In this document: positions 1-7,765 of the stretch, piece by piece
Layout: each line of letters starts with the position of its first letter
Position numbering within the stretch: the first letter of the stretch is position 1
Assembly (NCBI RefSeq): GCF_029975155.1
Contig: NZ_JARKPQ010000144.1
Location: 1 to 58,261, forward strand
Reading direction: 5' to 3'
Origin: Propionicimonas sp.
GTDB lineage: Bacteria > Actinomycetota > Actinomycetes > Propionibacteriales > Propionibacteriaceae
DNA length: 58,261 bases
Translations under genes and position numbers: made by a program
The notes under the pieces: generated by a model
Told to the model about the DNA's origin: nothing
What the model saw: only the letters and a program-made list of their open reading frames with translations
The model's database searches: none

Positions 1-981
1 ATCCCGGGCTGGAAGGTCGAGACCGTCGGCGACGACATCGCCTGGATGCGGAAGGGCCCGGACGGACGCCTCTACGCCATCAACCCAGAGCGCGGCTTCT
101 TCGGCGTCGCCCCCGGCACCTCCGAGAAGACCAACCCCACCGCTCTGCACGCCCTCGACCGCGACACCATCTTCACCAACGTCGCCCTCACCGACGACGG
201 CGACATCTGGTGGGAGGGCATGACCGACGAGCCGCCCGCCCACCTGATCGACTGGGAGGGCAACGACTGGACGCCAGGCTGCGGCCGTCCCGCCGCCCAT
301 CCGAACGGGAGGTTCACCGTCCCCGCGGAGCACGCCTCCTCCATCTCGCCAGACTGGGAGGACCCCGCAGGCGTCCCCATCGACGTGATCCTGTTCGGCG
401 GCCGACGGGCCACCAACGTCCCGCTGATCAGCGAGTCCTACGACTGGGAGCATGGCGTCTTCGTCGGCGCCACCGTCTCCAGCGAACAGACCGCGGCCGC
501 CGAGGGGCTCGTCGGCGCCCTGCGTCGAGACCCCTTCGCCATGCTGCCCTTCTGCGGCTACAACATGGCCGACTACTGGGCCCACTGGCTCGACATCGGC
601 GCCGCACTCGGCGACAAAGCCCCCCGCATCTTCCAGGTCAACTGGTTCCGCAAGGACGACCACGGACACTGGCTGTGGCCCGGTTTCGGCGAGAACTCCC
701 GCGCCATCGAGTGGGCGTTGCGCCGGGTCTCCGGGGACGTGGGCGCCGTGGACGCCATCTCGGGACGCATCCCGGACGCCGGCGACCTGAACACCGAAGG
801 ACTCGCGATCAGCGACGCCGATCTGGCGGCCCTGTTCGCCCTCGACCCCCACGCCTGGTCCGCCGAGGCCGACCTCACCGAGGAGTACTTCGCCCAGTTC
901 GGCACCCGGATCCCGGAAGCCCTCCTGCAGCAACTCGCCAACCTCCGTGCCCGCATCGCGGAGGCCCTGGACGCCGAGTAG
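1..981 (+). CDS. pckG: Phosphoenolpyruvate carboxykinase (GTP), C-terminal part
   Basis: Converts oxaloacetate and GTP to phosphoenolpyruvate, CO2 and GDP in the cytoplasm (gluconeogenesis/anaplerosis). The frame is open from base 1, so the gene begins left of the window; 326 residues are present against about 600 for the family. Family-typical blocks are FFGVAPGT near fragment residue 32, FGGRRATNVPLI near 130 and PGFGENSR near 228, the last from the nucleotide-binding region. The stop is followed by an inverted repeat that could end transcription. Nothing suggests damage in the visible part. Confidence 0.95.
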   Translation: MPGWKVETVGDDIAWMRKGPDGRLYAINPERGFFGVAPGTSEKTNPTALHALDRDTIFTNVALTDDGDIWWEGMTDEPPAHLIDWEGNDWTPGCGRPAAHPNGRFTVPAEHASSISPDWEDPAGVPIDVILFGGRRATNVPLISESYDWEHGVFVGATVSSEQTAAAEGLVGALRRDPFAMLPFCGYNMADYWAHWLDIGAALGDKAPRIFQVNWFRKDDHGHWLWPGFGENSRAIEWALRRVSGDVGAVDAISGRIPDAGDLNTEGLAISDADLAALFALDPHAWSAEADLTEEYFAQFGTRIPEALLQQLANLRARIAEALDAE

Positions 982-1031
982 GCCCCGCCACGACGCTCCC
1001 TGAGGAGACGGCCGAGGAACGAGGACGCCAA

Positions 1032-1069
1032 CACGAAGGGCCACCCAACCGAACCGGACGCCCTTCGTG
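1032..1069. terminator. Inverted repeat downstream of pckG
   Basis: CACGAAGGGC (1032-1041) pairs with GCCCTTCGTG (1060-1069) around an 18-base loop, between two convergent genes. There is no T-run, as is common in actinobacteria. Its right arm runs into the CGTGACRCTCGCT dispersed repeat, so it may be part of that element rather than a dedicated terminator. Confidence 0.4.
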
Positions 1070-1137
1070 ACACTCGCTAGCGCTCGCTCCTCAGGGACCG
1101 GGTGGGGGCGCTCGCTCCTCGGGGCGTCCTCGGGGAC
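1066..1137. repeat. Dispersed CGTGACGCTCGCTGGCGCTCGCTCCTCAGG-type repeat, copy 1
   Basis: Starts CGTGACACTCGCTAGCGC, then TCGCTCCTCAGGGACCGG, followed by a second, degenerate GCGCTCGCTCCTCGGGG unit. The same block occurs at 2190-2262 and 15231-15302 and in inverse orientation at 7645-7673; a related inverse fragment (CCCTGAGGAG) is at 1003-1012 and 25403-25412. All copies are intergenic, near gene ends. Confidence 0.7.
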
Positions 1138-1150
1138 GGGGTGGGTTCGG

Positions 1151-2059
1151 TCAGCCGAGACGCACCAGGACCACGCCGGCGATGACGAGCAGTGCACCGA
1201 CGACGCGGGCTGCGGTGACCGGGCGGCGGACGATGCCGAGGTAGCCGCCGTGGTCGAGCACGAGGCCGACCAGGACCTGGCCGAGCAGCGCGGCGCTGAC
1301 CGCGAGCGACGTGCCCAGGATCGGCGCGTTCACGGCGTTGACCAGGACGAACGCCGCACCCATCAGGCCGCCGACCAGCATCCAGGGGCGCACGCCACTC
1401 ACCTGCCGGACGCGCTGCCGGAAGGCCAGGTTCACCAGCACCAGACCCGCCGTCCCGACCAGGAACGACACCAGCGCCGACGCCAGTCCGGAGCCCATCA
1501 CCTCCGCCAGGCGACCGTTGACGGCGGTCTGCACCGCGCCCAGCGTCCCGGCCAGGACACCGACCACCCACAGCACTGGATGCGGACGGTCGTGCCCGGC
1601 GGCGACGGCGGCCCGCCGCCCGACGAGGTTCACCAGCGCCGCGCCCAGCACGACCAGTCCGCCGCCCAGACCGCGCACCACGGTCAGCGGACGGACGGCC
1701 GTGTCGAACGCGCCCGCGAGGTCGATCACCAGGCCGCCGAGCACCTGGCCGACCAGCGGCAGCACGACCGTGGCCGCGGCGCCGATCCGCGGCAGCAGCA
1801 CGATGTTGAGCGTCAGGAAGACCAGCCCGCAGACGCCGCCGACCCAGATCCACCAAGGCTGGGTGGTCGCCGTCTCCGTCCACGGCACGGCGGTGCCGGT
1901 GACCAGCACGGCGAGACCGAGCCCGACCGAGCCCACCGCGAACGACACCAGGGACGCCGGCAGCACCGCGCCCAGTCGCCCGGACAGCCGCGAGTTGATC
2001 GCCGTCTGCACGGGGATGAGGCCGCCCGCAAGCACACTGAGCACGATCGCGATGAGCAC
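1151..2059 (-). CDS. DMT-superfamily transporter (DUF606/YdcZ type)
   Basis: Predicted inner-membrane protein of 302 residues and about ten membrane segments. It is built of two similar halves: LAGGLIPVQTAINSRLSG near residue 12 and LAGTLGAVQTAVNGRLAE near 165, each followed by an LVSF-VG segment, as in two-domain DUF606 proteins of the drug/metabolite transporter superfamily. Substrate is unknown. The GTG start at 2059 is set by AAGGAGG six bases upstream. It stands alone between the convergent pckG and a LacI-type gene of the same strand. Confidence 0.8.
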   Translation of the reverse strand: MLIAIVLSVLAGGLIPVQTAINSRLSGRLGAVLPASLVSFAVGSVGLGLAVLVTGTAVPWTETATTQPWWIWVGGVCGLVFLTLNIVLLPRIGAAATVVLPLVGQVLGGLVIDLAGAFDTAVRPLTVVRGLGGGLVVLGAALVNLVGRRAAVAAGHDRPHPVLWVVGVLAGTLGAVQTAVNGRLAEVMGSGLASALVSFLVGTAGLVLVNLAFRQRVRQVSGVRPWMLVGGLMGAAFVLVNAVNAPILGTSLAVSAALLGQVLVGLVLDHGGYLGIVRRPVTAARVVGALLVIAGVVLVRLG

Positions 2060-2189
2060 GAGAGCCTCCTTCCGTCCAGCCTCGGGAGGCTATCAAGGCC
2101 GGCCGACACCGCGTGCTGCGACGGCCGCCACCACACAGTGGACCCAAACCGTCGACTACGCCCGGAAGCTGTCCACTTCGTGGGCCCTC

Positions 2190-2262
2190 CGTGACGCTCG
2201 CTGGCGCTGGCTCCTCAAGGGAGCGGCCTCCGGGAAGTTGGCGTTCGCTCCTCAGGGAGCGG
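2190..2262. repeat. Dispersed CTCGCTGGCGCT repeat, copy 2
   Basis: CGTGACGCTCGCTGGCGC then TGGCTCCTCAAGGGAGCGG, followed by a partial unit GGCGTTCGCTCCTCAGGG-AGCGG that runs into the 3' end of the neighbouring LacI-type gene (stop at 2252). The rest of 2060-2189 shows no gene. Confidence 0.65.
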
Positions 2263-3265
2263 TCAGGTCACGCACGGAGCCACGGTCCTGCAGGGGCATG
2301 GGGACGAGGGTCTCGGGGGGCGGGTCGCCGTCGAGGACGAGCTGCATCGCCATCCGGCCCAGTTCCAGGTAGGGGATCTGCATCGTGGTCAGCTGCGGGC
2401 GCAGGTAGGAGGCCAGGTACTCGTCGTCGAAGGAGATCACCGAGAGGTCGTCGGGGACGCGGAGACCTCGCTCCTGCGCGGCCTGGTAGACGCCGAACGC
2501 CACCCGGTCGTTCGCGGCGACGACGGCGGTCACTCCGGTCTGCTCGAACACCTCCCGCGCGCCGGCATAGCCCAGGTCGGGCTCCCAGTGACGGCCGTCG
2601 ATCTGGAGCACGAACTCCAGGCCCGCCTCGGCCATGGCCGCGTCCAGGCCCGCGTACCGCGAGCCGATCGTCACCGACAGCGCAGGATCGACCAGCGCCT
2701 CCGAGCGTCCGATGAACGCGATCCGGCGGTGCCCACGGTCCAGCAGGTGCCGCGCAGCGTCGTAGCCGGCGCGGTGCTCGTCCGGAAGGACGCACGGGTG
2801 CCCGGCGGCCGACTTCGCGTTGGCGATCACCACCGGCACGTCCGCGATCACCGGCACCTCGATCAGCTTCGCCCCCATCAGGCCGAACACGATCCCGTCG
2901 GTCTGCCGGTCCAGCATGAGGTCGAGGGCGCTGGCGATCCGGTCCGCGCGGCGTCCCGACTCGGAGATCAGGACGGTGTGGTCCCGCTCCTCGGCCACCT
3001 CCAGCAGACCCCGGATCATCGCCGACGCGTAGCGGGTGATCGTGACCTCGTCCGAGATGAAGCCCACCGTCCGGGTCTTGCCGAGACGCAGGCCGCGCGC
3101 CGCCGGATTCGGCCGGTAGTTCAGCTTGGCCGCCGCGGCCCGCACCCGCTCCGCGGCGTCCTCGGACAACCGCGAGTTGGGACGGTTGTTCAGCACCATG
3201 CTGACCGTCGTCGTGGACAGTCCGGCGAGCCGTGCGACATCGGCAAGAGTGGCCCGCTTCGCCAT
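2252..3265 (-). CDS. LacI-family transcriptional regulator
   Basis: 337 residues. The N-terminal helix-turn-helix is TLADVARLAGLSTTTVSMVL (residues 5-24) with the hinge helix PAARGLRLGKT; a periplasmic-binding-protein-like sensor domain follows (family signature VISFDDEYLASYLRP). The start at 3265 is chosen because GAGGGAG lies just upstream and MAKRATLADVA is the family start; the open frame runs further upstream without homology. Divergent from the sugar ABC operon at 3416. Two palindromes between the genes are probable operators, so it likely represses the importer and itself until a sugar binds. Confidence 0.93.
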   Translation of the reverse strand: MAKRATLADVARLAGLSTTTVSMVLNNRPNSRLSEDAAERVRAAAAKLNYRPNPAARGLRLGKTRTVGFISDEVTITRYASAMIRGLLEVAEERDHTVLISESGRRADRIASALDLMLDRQTDGIVFGLMGAKLIEVPVIADVPVVIANAKSAAGHPCVLPDEHRAGYDAARHLLDRGHRRIAFIGRSEALVDPALSVTIGSRYAGLDAAMAEAGLEFVLQIDGRHWEPDLGYAGAREVFEQTGVTAVVAANDRVAFGVYQAAQERGLRVPDDLSVISFDDEYLASYLRPQLTTMQIPYLELGRMAMQLVLDGDPPPETLVPMPLQDRGSVRDLTAP

Positions 3266-3298
3266 GACTGCTCCCTCTCGTCGGCACTGGTGAGTGCA

Positions 3299-3312
3299 TG
3301 ATACCGGTATCA
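3299..3312. promoter_or_regulatory. LacI-type operator, distal
   Basis: TGATACCGGTATCA is a perfect 14-base palindrome with the central CG typical of LacI-family operators. It lies 33 bases upstream of the lacI start codon and 104 bases upstream of the ABC operon start, so it could control both directions. Its sequence differs from the second palindrome at 3374. Confidence 0.55.
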
Positions 3313-3373
3313 GTTGCAGAAACCTTTTAGCAACCTCTTGCGAGCCTTGGTGAGCCGGTGCTACCTTCCTCTT

Positions 3374-3389
3374 GCTAAAAGCTTTTAGC
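3374..3389. promoter_or_regulatory. LacI-type operator, proximal to the ABC operon
   Basis: GCTAAAAGCTTTTAGC is a perfect 16-base palindrome 26 bases upstream of the GTG start at 3416. A half-copy, CTTTTAGC, is at 3324-3331. The position near the presumed transcription start fits repression by the adjacent LacI-family protein. Confidence 0.7.
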
Positions 3390-3415
3390 GCCCACGGAAT
3401 CCAACGGAGGAAACA

Positions 3416-4720
3416 GTGCTCAAGCGCACAGCCAAGCTCGTGGCCACGACGTTCGTCGCGGCCGCCCTCACCCTCTCGCTCGCCGCGTGCTCCAAGGGCG
3501 GGACGACCAGCAACAACGCCACCGGCGCGGATGGCACCACCACCTTGTCCATGTGGACGCACAACGCCGGCAACAAGGAAGAGCTCGCGGCCATCGAGCA
3601 GATCGTCAGCGACTACAACGCCAGCCAGACCACCTACAAGGTCGAGGTGCAGGCGTTCCCGCAGGACTCCTACAACCAGTCGGTCGTCGCGGCTGCCGCG
3701 GCCAAGAAGCTGCCCTGCATCCTCGACATCGACGGCCCCAACGTGCCGAACTGGGCGTGGGCCGGCTACCTCGCCCCGATCGAGGGCATGGACGACACCC
3801 TGTCGAAGTTCCTCCCGACCGTGCTCGGCAAGTGGAACGGCAAGACCTACTCCTACGGCTACTACGACGTGGCCCTGAACTTCACCACCCGCACCTCCAC
3901 CCTGAAGAAGTACGACGTCCGCATCCCCTCGATCGACCAGCCGTGGACGAAGGACGAGTTCACCGCGGCGCTGGCCAAGATCCGCGACTCCGGCGACTTC
4001 ACCTACGCCCTCGACCTGCAGACCGGCAACACCGGTGAGTGGTGGCCCTACGCCTACTCCCCGTTCCTGCAGAGCTTCGGCGGCGATCTGATCAACCGCT
4101 CCGACTTCACGTCGGCCCAGGGCGCCCTGAACGGCCCCGAGGCGATCGAGTGGGCGAAGTGGTTCCGCAGCCTGACGACCGAGAAGTTCATGCCCCTGAA
4201 GTCGGGCGCCGACCCCGCCAAGGACTTCCTGAACGGCAAGACCGCGATCATCTACAACGGCTCCTGGGGCGCGGCCGATGCCCGCAAGCAGTTCGGTGAC
4301 GACGCGCTCTTCATCCCGCCGGTCGACCTCGGCAAGGGCCCGAAGATCGGTGGCGGTTCGTGGCAGTGGGGCATCTCCAACGGCTGCGCAAGCCCTGAAG
4401 GCGCGCAGGACTACATGAAGTTCGCCGCGGCCGACAAGTACGTCGCCTCGGTCTCCAAGGCCACCGGCACGATCCCGGCCACGGACGCCGGCGCCGAACT
4501 GGTCGAGGGCTTCGAGGCCGGCGGCGAGAACGACGTCTTCCGGCAGTTCTCGAAGAAGTACGCGGTGCTCCGTCCCGAGACCCCGGGCTACCCCTTCATC
4601 GCCACCGAGTTCACCAAGGTCGCCCAGGACATCCTGAACGGCGCCGATCCGCAGCAGTCCCTGGACACCGCGGTCAAGAACATCGACGCCAACCAGGAGT
4701 CGAACGGCTTCTTCGAGTGA
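3416..4720 (+). CDS. Carbohydrate ABC transporter, substrate-binding lipoprotein
   Basis: 434 residues, exported and lipid-anchored: basic N-terminus, hydrophobic segment and lipobox LAAC with Cys25. The mature part is a family-1 extracellular solute-binding protein (TLSMWTHNAGNKEE start, then PAKDFLNGKTAIIYNGSWG near 270). It captures the sugar for the two permeases that follow. The GTG start has GGAGGA five bases upstream. First gene of the LacI-controlled operon; the hydrolase gene at its end suggests an oligosaccharide or fructoside ligand, which is an inference. Confidence 0.92.
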   Translation: MLKRTAKLVATTFVAAALTLSLAACSKGGTTSNNATGADGTTTLSMWTHNAGNKEELAAIEQIVSDYNASQTTYKVEVQAFPQDSYNQSVVAAAAAKKLPCILDIDGPNVPNWAWAGYLAPIEGMDDTLSKFLPTVLGKWNGKTYSYGYYDVALNFTTRTSTLKKYDVRIPSIDQPWTKDEFTAALAKIRDSGDFTYALDLQTGNTGEWWPYAYSPFLQSFGGDLINRSDFTSAQGALNGPEAIEWAKWFRSLTTEKFMPLKSGADPAKDFLNGKTAIIYNGSWGAADARKQFGDDALFIPPVDLGKGPKIGGGSWQWGISNGCASPEGAQDYMKFAAADKYVASVSKATGTIPATDAGAELVEGFEAGGENDVFRQFSKKYAVLRPETPGYPFIATEFTKVAQDILNGADPQQSLDTAVKNIDANQESNGFFE

Positions 4721-4728
4721 TCCCCACC

Positions 4729-4812
4729 CCTCTCGTCATCCCGGCGAATGCCGGGATCTCCCTCGGATGACACGCGGGGGAGATCCCGGGTCAAGCCCGG
4801 GATGACGAGAGG
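4729..4812. repeat. REP-like inverted repeat (TCATCCCGG family), copy 1
   Basis: The outer arms CCTCTCGTCATCCCG (4729-4743) and CGGGATGACGAGAGG (4798-4812) are perfect complements; inside are two smaller hairpins, ATCCCGGCGAATGCCGGGAT and ATCCCGGGTCAAGCCCGGGAT-like, separated by an inverted GGGATCTCC/GGAGATCCC pair. It sits between the binding-protein and permease genes of one operon, where such elements often lower downstream expression or stabilise the first transcript segment. A related unit is at 7676. Confidence 0.75.
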
Positions 4813-4832
4813 CAGGACTGGAAAGGACTGCC

Positions 4833-5774
4833 ATGACCGCCACCGCCGCCGCGTCCCCGCCAACCACGGCACCGGCGAGTGCCGAGCACTCGCTGAAGAA
4901 GGCCGACAAGCACTCCCGCCGGACCGCCGTCCTGATGCTGCTTCCGGCCGGGGTGCTGATGCTCACCTTCCTGCTCATCCCGATCGGGCTGACCTTCGTG
5001 CTGGCCTTCACGAACGCCCGGCTGATCTCCCCGGAGCCGGCCAAATTCATCGGGATCACGAACTTCACCCGGCTGTTCGAGAACGAGACGTTCTGGAAGT
5101 CCCTGACCAATACGGTCATCTTCGCCGTGGTCATCGTGCCGGTGCAGTCGGCCGTCGCGCTCGGCCTGGCCGTCCTGATCAACACCAGGATGCGCGGGGT
5201 CAACTTCTTCCGGACGGTCTACTTCCTGCCCGTCGTGACCTCGATGGTCGTGGTCTCGATGCTGTGGATGTTCATGTACCAGCCGGACGGCCTGATCAAC
5301 GCCCTGCTGGCCAAGGTCGGCATCCAGGGCCCGGACTGGCTGGGCGACCCGCAGTGGGCGCTGCTGGCCATCATCCTGTTGTCGATCTGGCAGGCGTGCG
5401 GCTTCCACATGGTCATCTGGCTGTCGGGCCTGCAGACCATTCCCGGCGAGCTCTACGAGGCCGCCTCCCTTGACGGTGCCGGGCGCTGGCAGCAGTTCGT
5501 CCACGTCACCTGGCCGGGGCTCCGGCAGACCGCGATCTTCATCCTGATCACGATCACGATCGCCGCGTTCTCCCTGTTCACACAGGTGAACATCATGACC
5601 CAGGGCGGCCCGCTCGACTCCACGTCCACCGTGGTGTTCATGGCCGTGCGGACCGGCTTCCAGCAGCAGCAGACCGGCTACGCCGCCGCGATCTCGCTGG
5701 TCTTCTTCGTGATCGTCCTGACCGTCTCGCTGATCCAGCGCTACCTCACTCGCGACAAGGAGGCGACCCGATGA
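4833..5774 (+). CDS. Carbohydrate ABC transporter permease (MalF/UgpA type)
   Basis: 313 residues; inner-membrane channel subunit with a first membrane segment near residue 30 and five more. The cytoplasmic EAA loop is recognisable as ELYEAASLDGAGRWQQFVHV near residue 210, which contacts the ATPase. GGAAAGGA lies eight bases before the ATG. The stop overlaps the next permease start (ATGA), so the two are translationally coupled. No ATPase gene accompanies the set; actinobacterial importers of this class commonly borrow a shared MsiK-like ATPase encoded elsewhere. Confidence 0.93.
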   Translation: MTATAAASPPTTAPASAEHSLKKADKHSRRTAVLMLLPAGVLMLTFLLIPIGLTFVLAFTNARLISPEPAKFIGITNFTRLFENETFWKSLTNTVIFAVVIVPVQSAVALGLAVLINTRMRGVNFFRTVYFLPVVTSMVVVSMLWMFMYQPDGLINALLAKVGIQGPDWLGDPQWALLAIILLSIWQACGFHMVIWLSGLQTIPGELYEAASLDGAGRWQQFVHVTWPGLRQTAIFILITITIAAFSLFTQVNIMTQGGPLDSTSTVVFMAVRTGFQQQQTGYAAAISLVFFVIVLTVSLIQRYLTRDKEATR

Positions 5775-6688
5775 CCGCCGCCGTCCCCACCAAGAACCGC
5801 CGCCACGGCCTGCGTCCCGGCGACGCCCCGCCCGGCCCGCTGCGCCAGGTCCTCGGCCTGGTGCTCCGGATCTTCCTGTGCCTGGTCTTCGGCCTGCCCC
5901 TGGTGTTCATGATCGTCTCCAGCTTCAAGCCCGACCTGCAGATCTTCGCCGATCTGGGCACGTTCAACGCGTTCCTGCCGGTCGGCGAACTGAACCTGGA
6001 CAACTACCTGGGCGTGTTCGAGCGCGTTCCGTTCGCCACCTTCCTGATGAACTCCGTGATCATCTCGGTGCTCACCGTGGTGCTCGGCCTGGTCGTGAAC
6101 TCGATGGCGGCGTTCGCGCTGGCCCGCATGGAGTTCCGCGGTCAGAAGGTCGTGCTCGGGGTGATCCTGGCCACGCTGATCGTGCCGTTCGAGACCATGG
6201 CCCTGCCGCTGTTGTGGTGGGTGAACCAGCTGCCCTGGATCGACGCCAACGGCCTGTCCCAGGGCTGGCTGGACACCTACCAGGTGCAGATCGTCCCGTT
6301 CATCGCCAACGCGTTCTCGATCTACCTCTTCTACCAATACTTCGACTCGATCCCGAAGGAGCTGGACGAGGCTGCCCGGGTCGACGGCGCGGGGTGGTTC
6401 CGGATCTACCGCAGCGTGATCATGCCGCTCGCCGGGCCCGCGGTCGCCACGGTCGCGATCCTGACCTTCCTCCCGGCCTGGAACCAGTACCTCTGGCCAC
6501 TGATGGTGGTGCAGAGCGAAGAGCTTCGTCCGGCTATGGTCGGCATCGACTACTTCAAGCAGCTGAACGTCTCGTGGGGGCAGATCATGGCCTACGCCTC
6601 GATCATCACCGTGCCGGTGCTGGTCATGTTCATCGCCTTCCAGCGGGCGTTCATCAACTCGATCGCCTCGAGCGGAGTGAAGGGCTGA
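5771..6688 (+). CDS. Carbohydrate ABC transporter permease (MalG/UgpE type)
   Basis: 305 residues; second channel subunit, six membrane segments. The EAA loop is ELDEAARVDGAGWFRIYRSV near residue 197. Begins inside the stop of the upstream permease and its own stop shares one base with the hydrolase start (TGATG), so the importer and hydrolase are one transcription unit. Confidence 0.93.
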   Translation: MTAAVPTKNRRHGLRPGDAPPGPLRQVLGLVLRIFLCLVFGLPLVFMIVSSFKPDLQIFADLGTFNAFLPVGELNLDNYLGVFERVPFATFLMNSVIISVLTVVLGLVVNSMAAFALARMEFRGQKVVLGVILATLIVPFETMALPLLWWVNQLPWIDANGLSQGWLDTYQVQIVPFIANAFSIYLFYQYFDSIPKELDEAARVDGAGWFRIYRSVIMPLAGPAVATVAILTFLPAWNQYLWPLMVVQSEELRPAMVGIDYFKQLNVSWGQIMAYASIITVPVLVMFIAFQRAFINSIASSGVKG

Positions 6689-7644
6689 TGTTCGCACTCC
6701 CCGAGGCCTGGGTCTGGGACTTCTGGACCGCGGACGACGGAGAGCAGTACCACCTGTTCTTCCTGTACGCGTCCCGGGCGCTGAAGGACCCGATCGCCCG
6801 GCACCGCCGTGCCGCCATCGGCCACGCGGTCTCATCCGATCTCGTGACCTGGACGCGGGTCGAGGACGCTCTCGTCCACGGCGACGGCCCGGCCTTCGAC
6901 GAACTCGCCACGTGGACGGGCTCGGTCATCCGGCACCCGGACGGCACCTGGTACCTCTTCTACACCGGCACGCGGCTGGTGGACGGCAAGAATGTGCAGA
7001 GCGTCGGCTACGCCACCTCGCCCGACCTGTTCGACTGGACCAAACAGGGCCAGGTCGCGGAGGCGGACGGGCGCTGGTACGAACGGCTCGCGGACGAGGG
7101 CTGGCACGACGAGGCGTTCCGGGATCCGTGCGTCCTGGCCGATCCGGACGGCGACGGCTGGCACATGCTGGTCACGGCTCGCGGGCGCACGGGCCCGGCG
7201 GACGACCGTGGTGTCGTCGGGCACTACTGGTCGCCGGACCTGCGCGCGTGGGAGGGCCGTCCGCCCTTGTCGGAGGTCGGTCAGGGATTCGGCCAGCTCG
7301 AGGTGATGCACACCGCGGTCGTGGACGGCCAGCCGTTCCTGGTGTTCAGCTGCCTGGGCGAGGACCTGTCGGCCGCCCACCGGGCCACCGGGACGGGCGG
7401 CGGCACCTGGGCCGCGAAGGGCGATTCGGTGCTCGGCCCCTGGGACCTCGCCGGTGCCCAGCTGCTGGCCGACCGCCGTCTCTACGTCGGCCGGCTGGTC
7501 CCGCTGCGCGGCCGGGACGAGTGGGTGTTCATGGCCTTCGCCCACGAGGACGCCGACGGCCGCTTCGTCGGCGGCGTGATCGACCCCCGCCCCGTGAGCC
7601 TCGTGGACGGCCGCCTGGTGATCGGCACCCCCACCGTCCCCTGA
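6688..7644 (+). CDS. Glycoside hydrolase of the GH32/GH43/GH68 five-blade fold
   Basis: 318 residues, no signal peptide, so it acts in the cytoplasm on what the importer delivers. Clan-type landmarks are WVWDFW with Asp11 (nucleophile position), FRDP with Asp146 (transition-state stabiliser) and QLEV with Glu205 (possible acid/base). This suggests a beta-fructosidase-like enzyme, but the motifs are divergent and GH43-type pentosidase activity is possible. The one-base overlap with the permease stop fixes the start; a longer open frame upstream is a shadow of the permease gene. Confidence 0.8.
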   Translation: MFALPEAWVWDFWTADDGEQYHLFFLYASRALKDPIARHRRAAIGHAVSSDLVTWTRVEDALVHGDGPAFDELATWTGSVIRHPDGTWYLFYTGTRLVDGKNVQSVGYATSPDLFDWTKQGQVAEADGRWYERLADEGWHDEAFRDPCVLADPDGDGWHMLVTARGRTGPADDRGVVGHYWSPDLRAWEGRPPLSEVGQGFGQLEVMHTAVVDGQPFLVFSCLGEDLSAAHRATGTGGGTWAAKGDSVLGPWDLAGAQLLADRRLYVGRLVPLRGRDEWVFMAFAHEDADGRFVGGVIDPRPVSLVDGRLVIGTPTVP

Positions 7645-7695
7645 GCAGCGAGCGCCGGCGAGCGTCACGAAGGGGATCCCGGCGTCCGCCGGGAT
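7645..7695. repeat. Inverse copy of the dispersed repeat plus REP-like hairpin
   Basis: CAGCGAGCGCCGGCGAGCG-TCACGAAG is the reverse complement of the CTTCGTGACGCTCGCTGG repeat. It is followed by ATCCCGGC-GTCC-GCCGGGAT (7676-7695), an eight-pair hairpin of the same family as 4729-4812. It directly follows the hydrolase stop and may serve as the operon terminator. Confidence 0.6.
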
Positions 7696-7765
7696 GACAG
7701 TAGAAGGACGCGAGCAGTCGGCCGCGAAGTCCTCGCAGGCCGCTCGGTGTCCCTACCCTGTAGCC

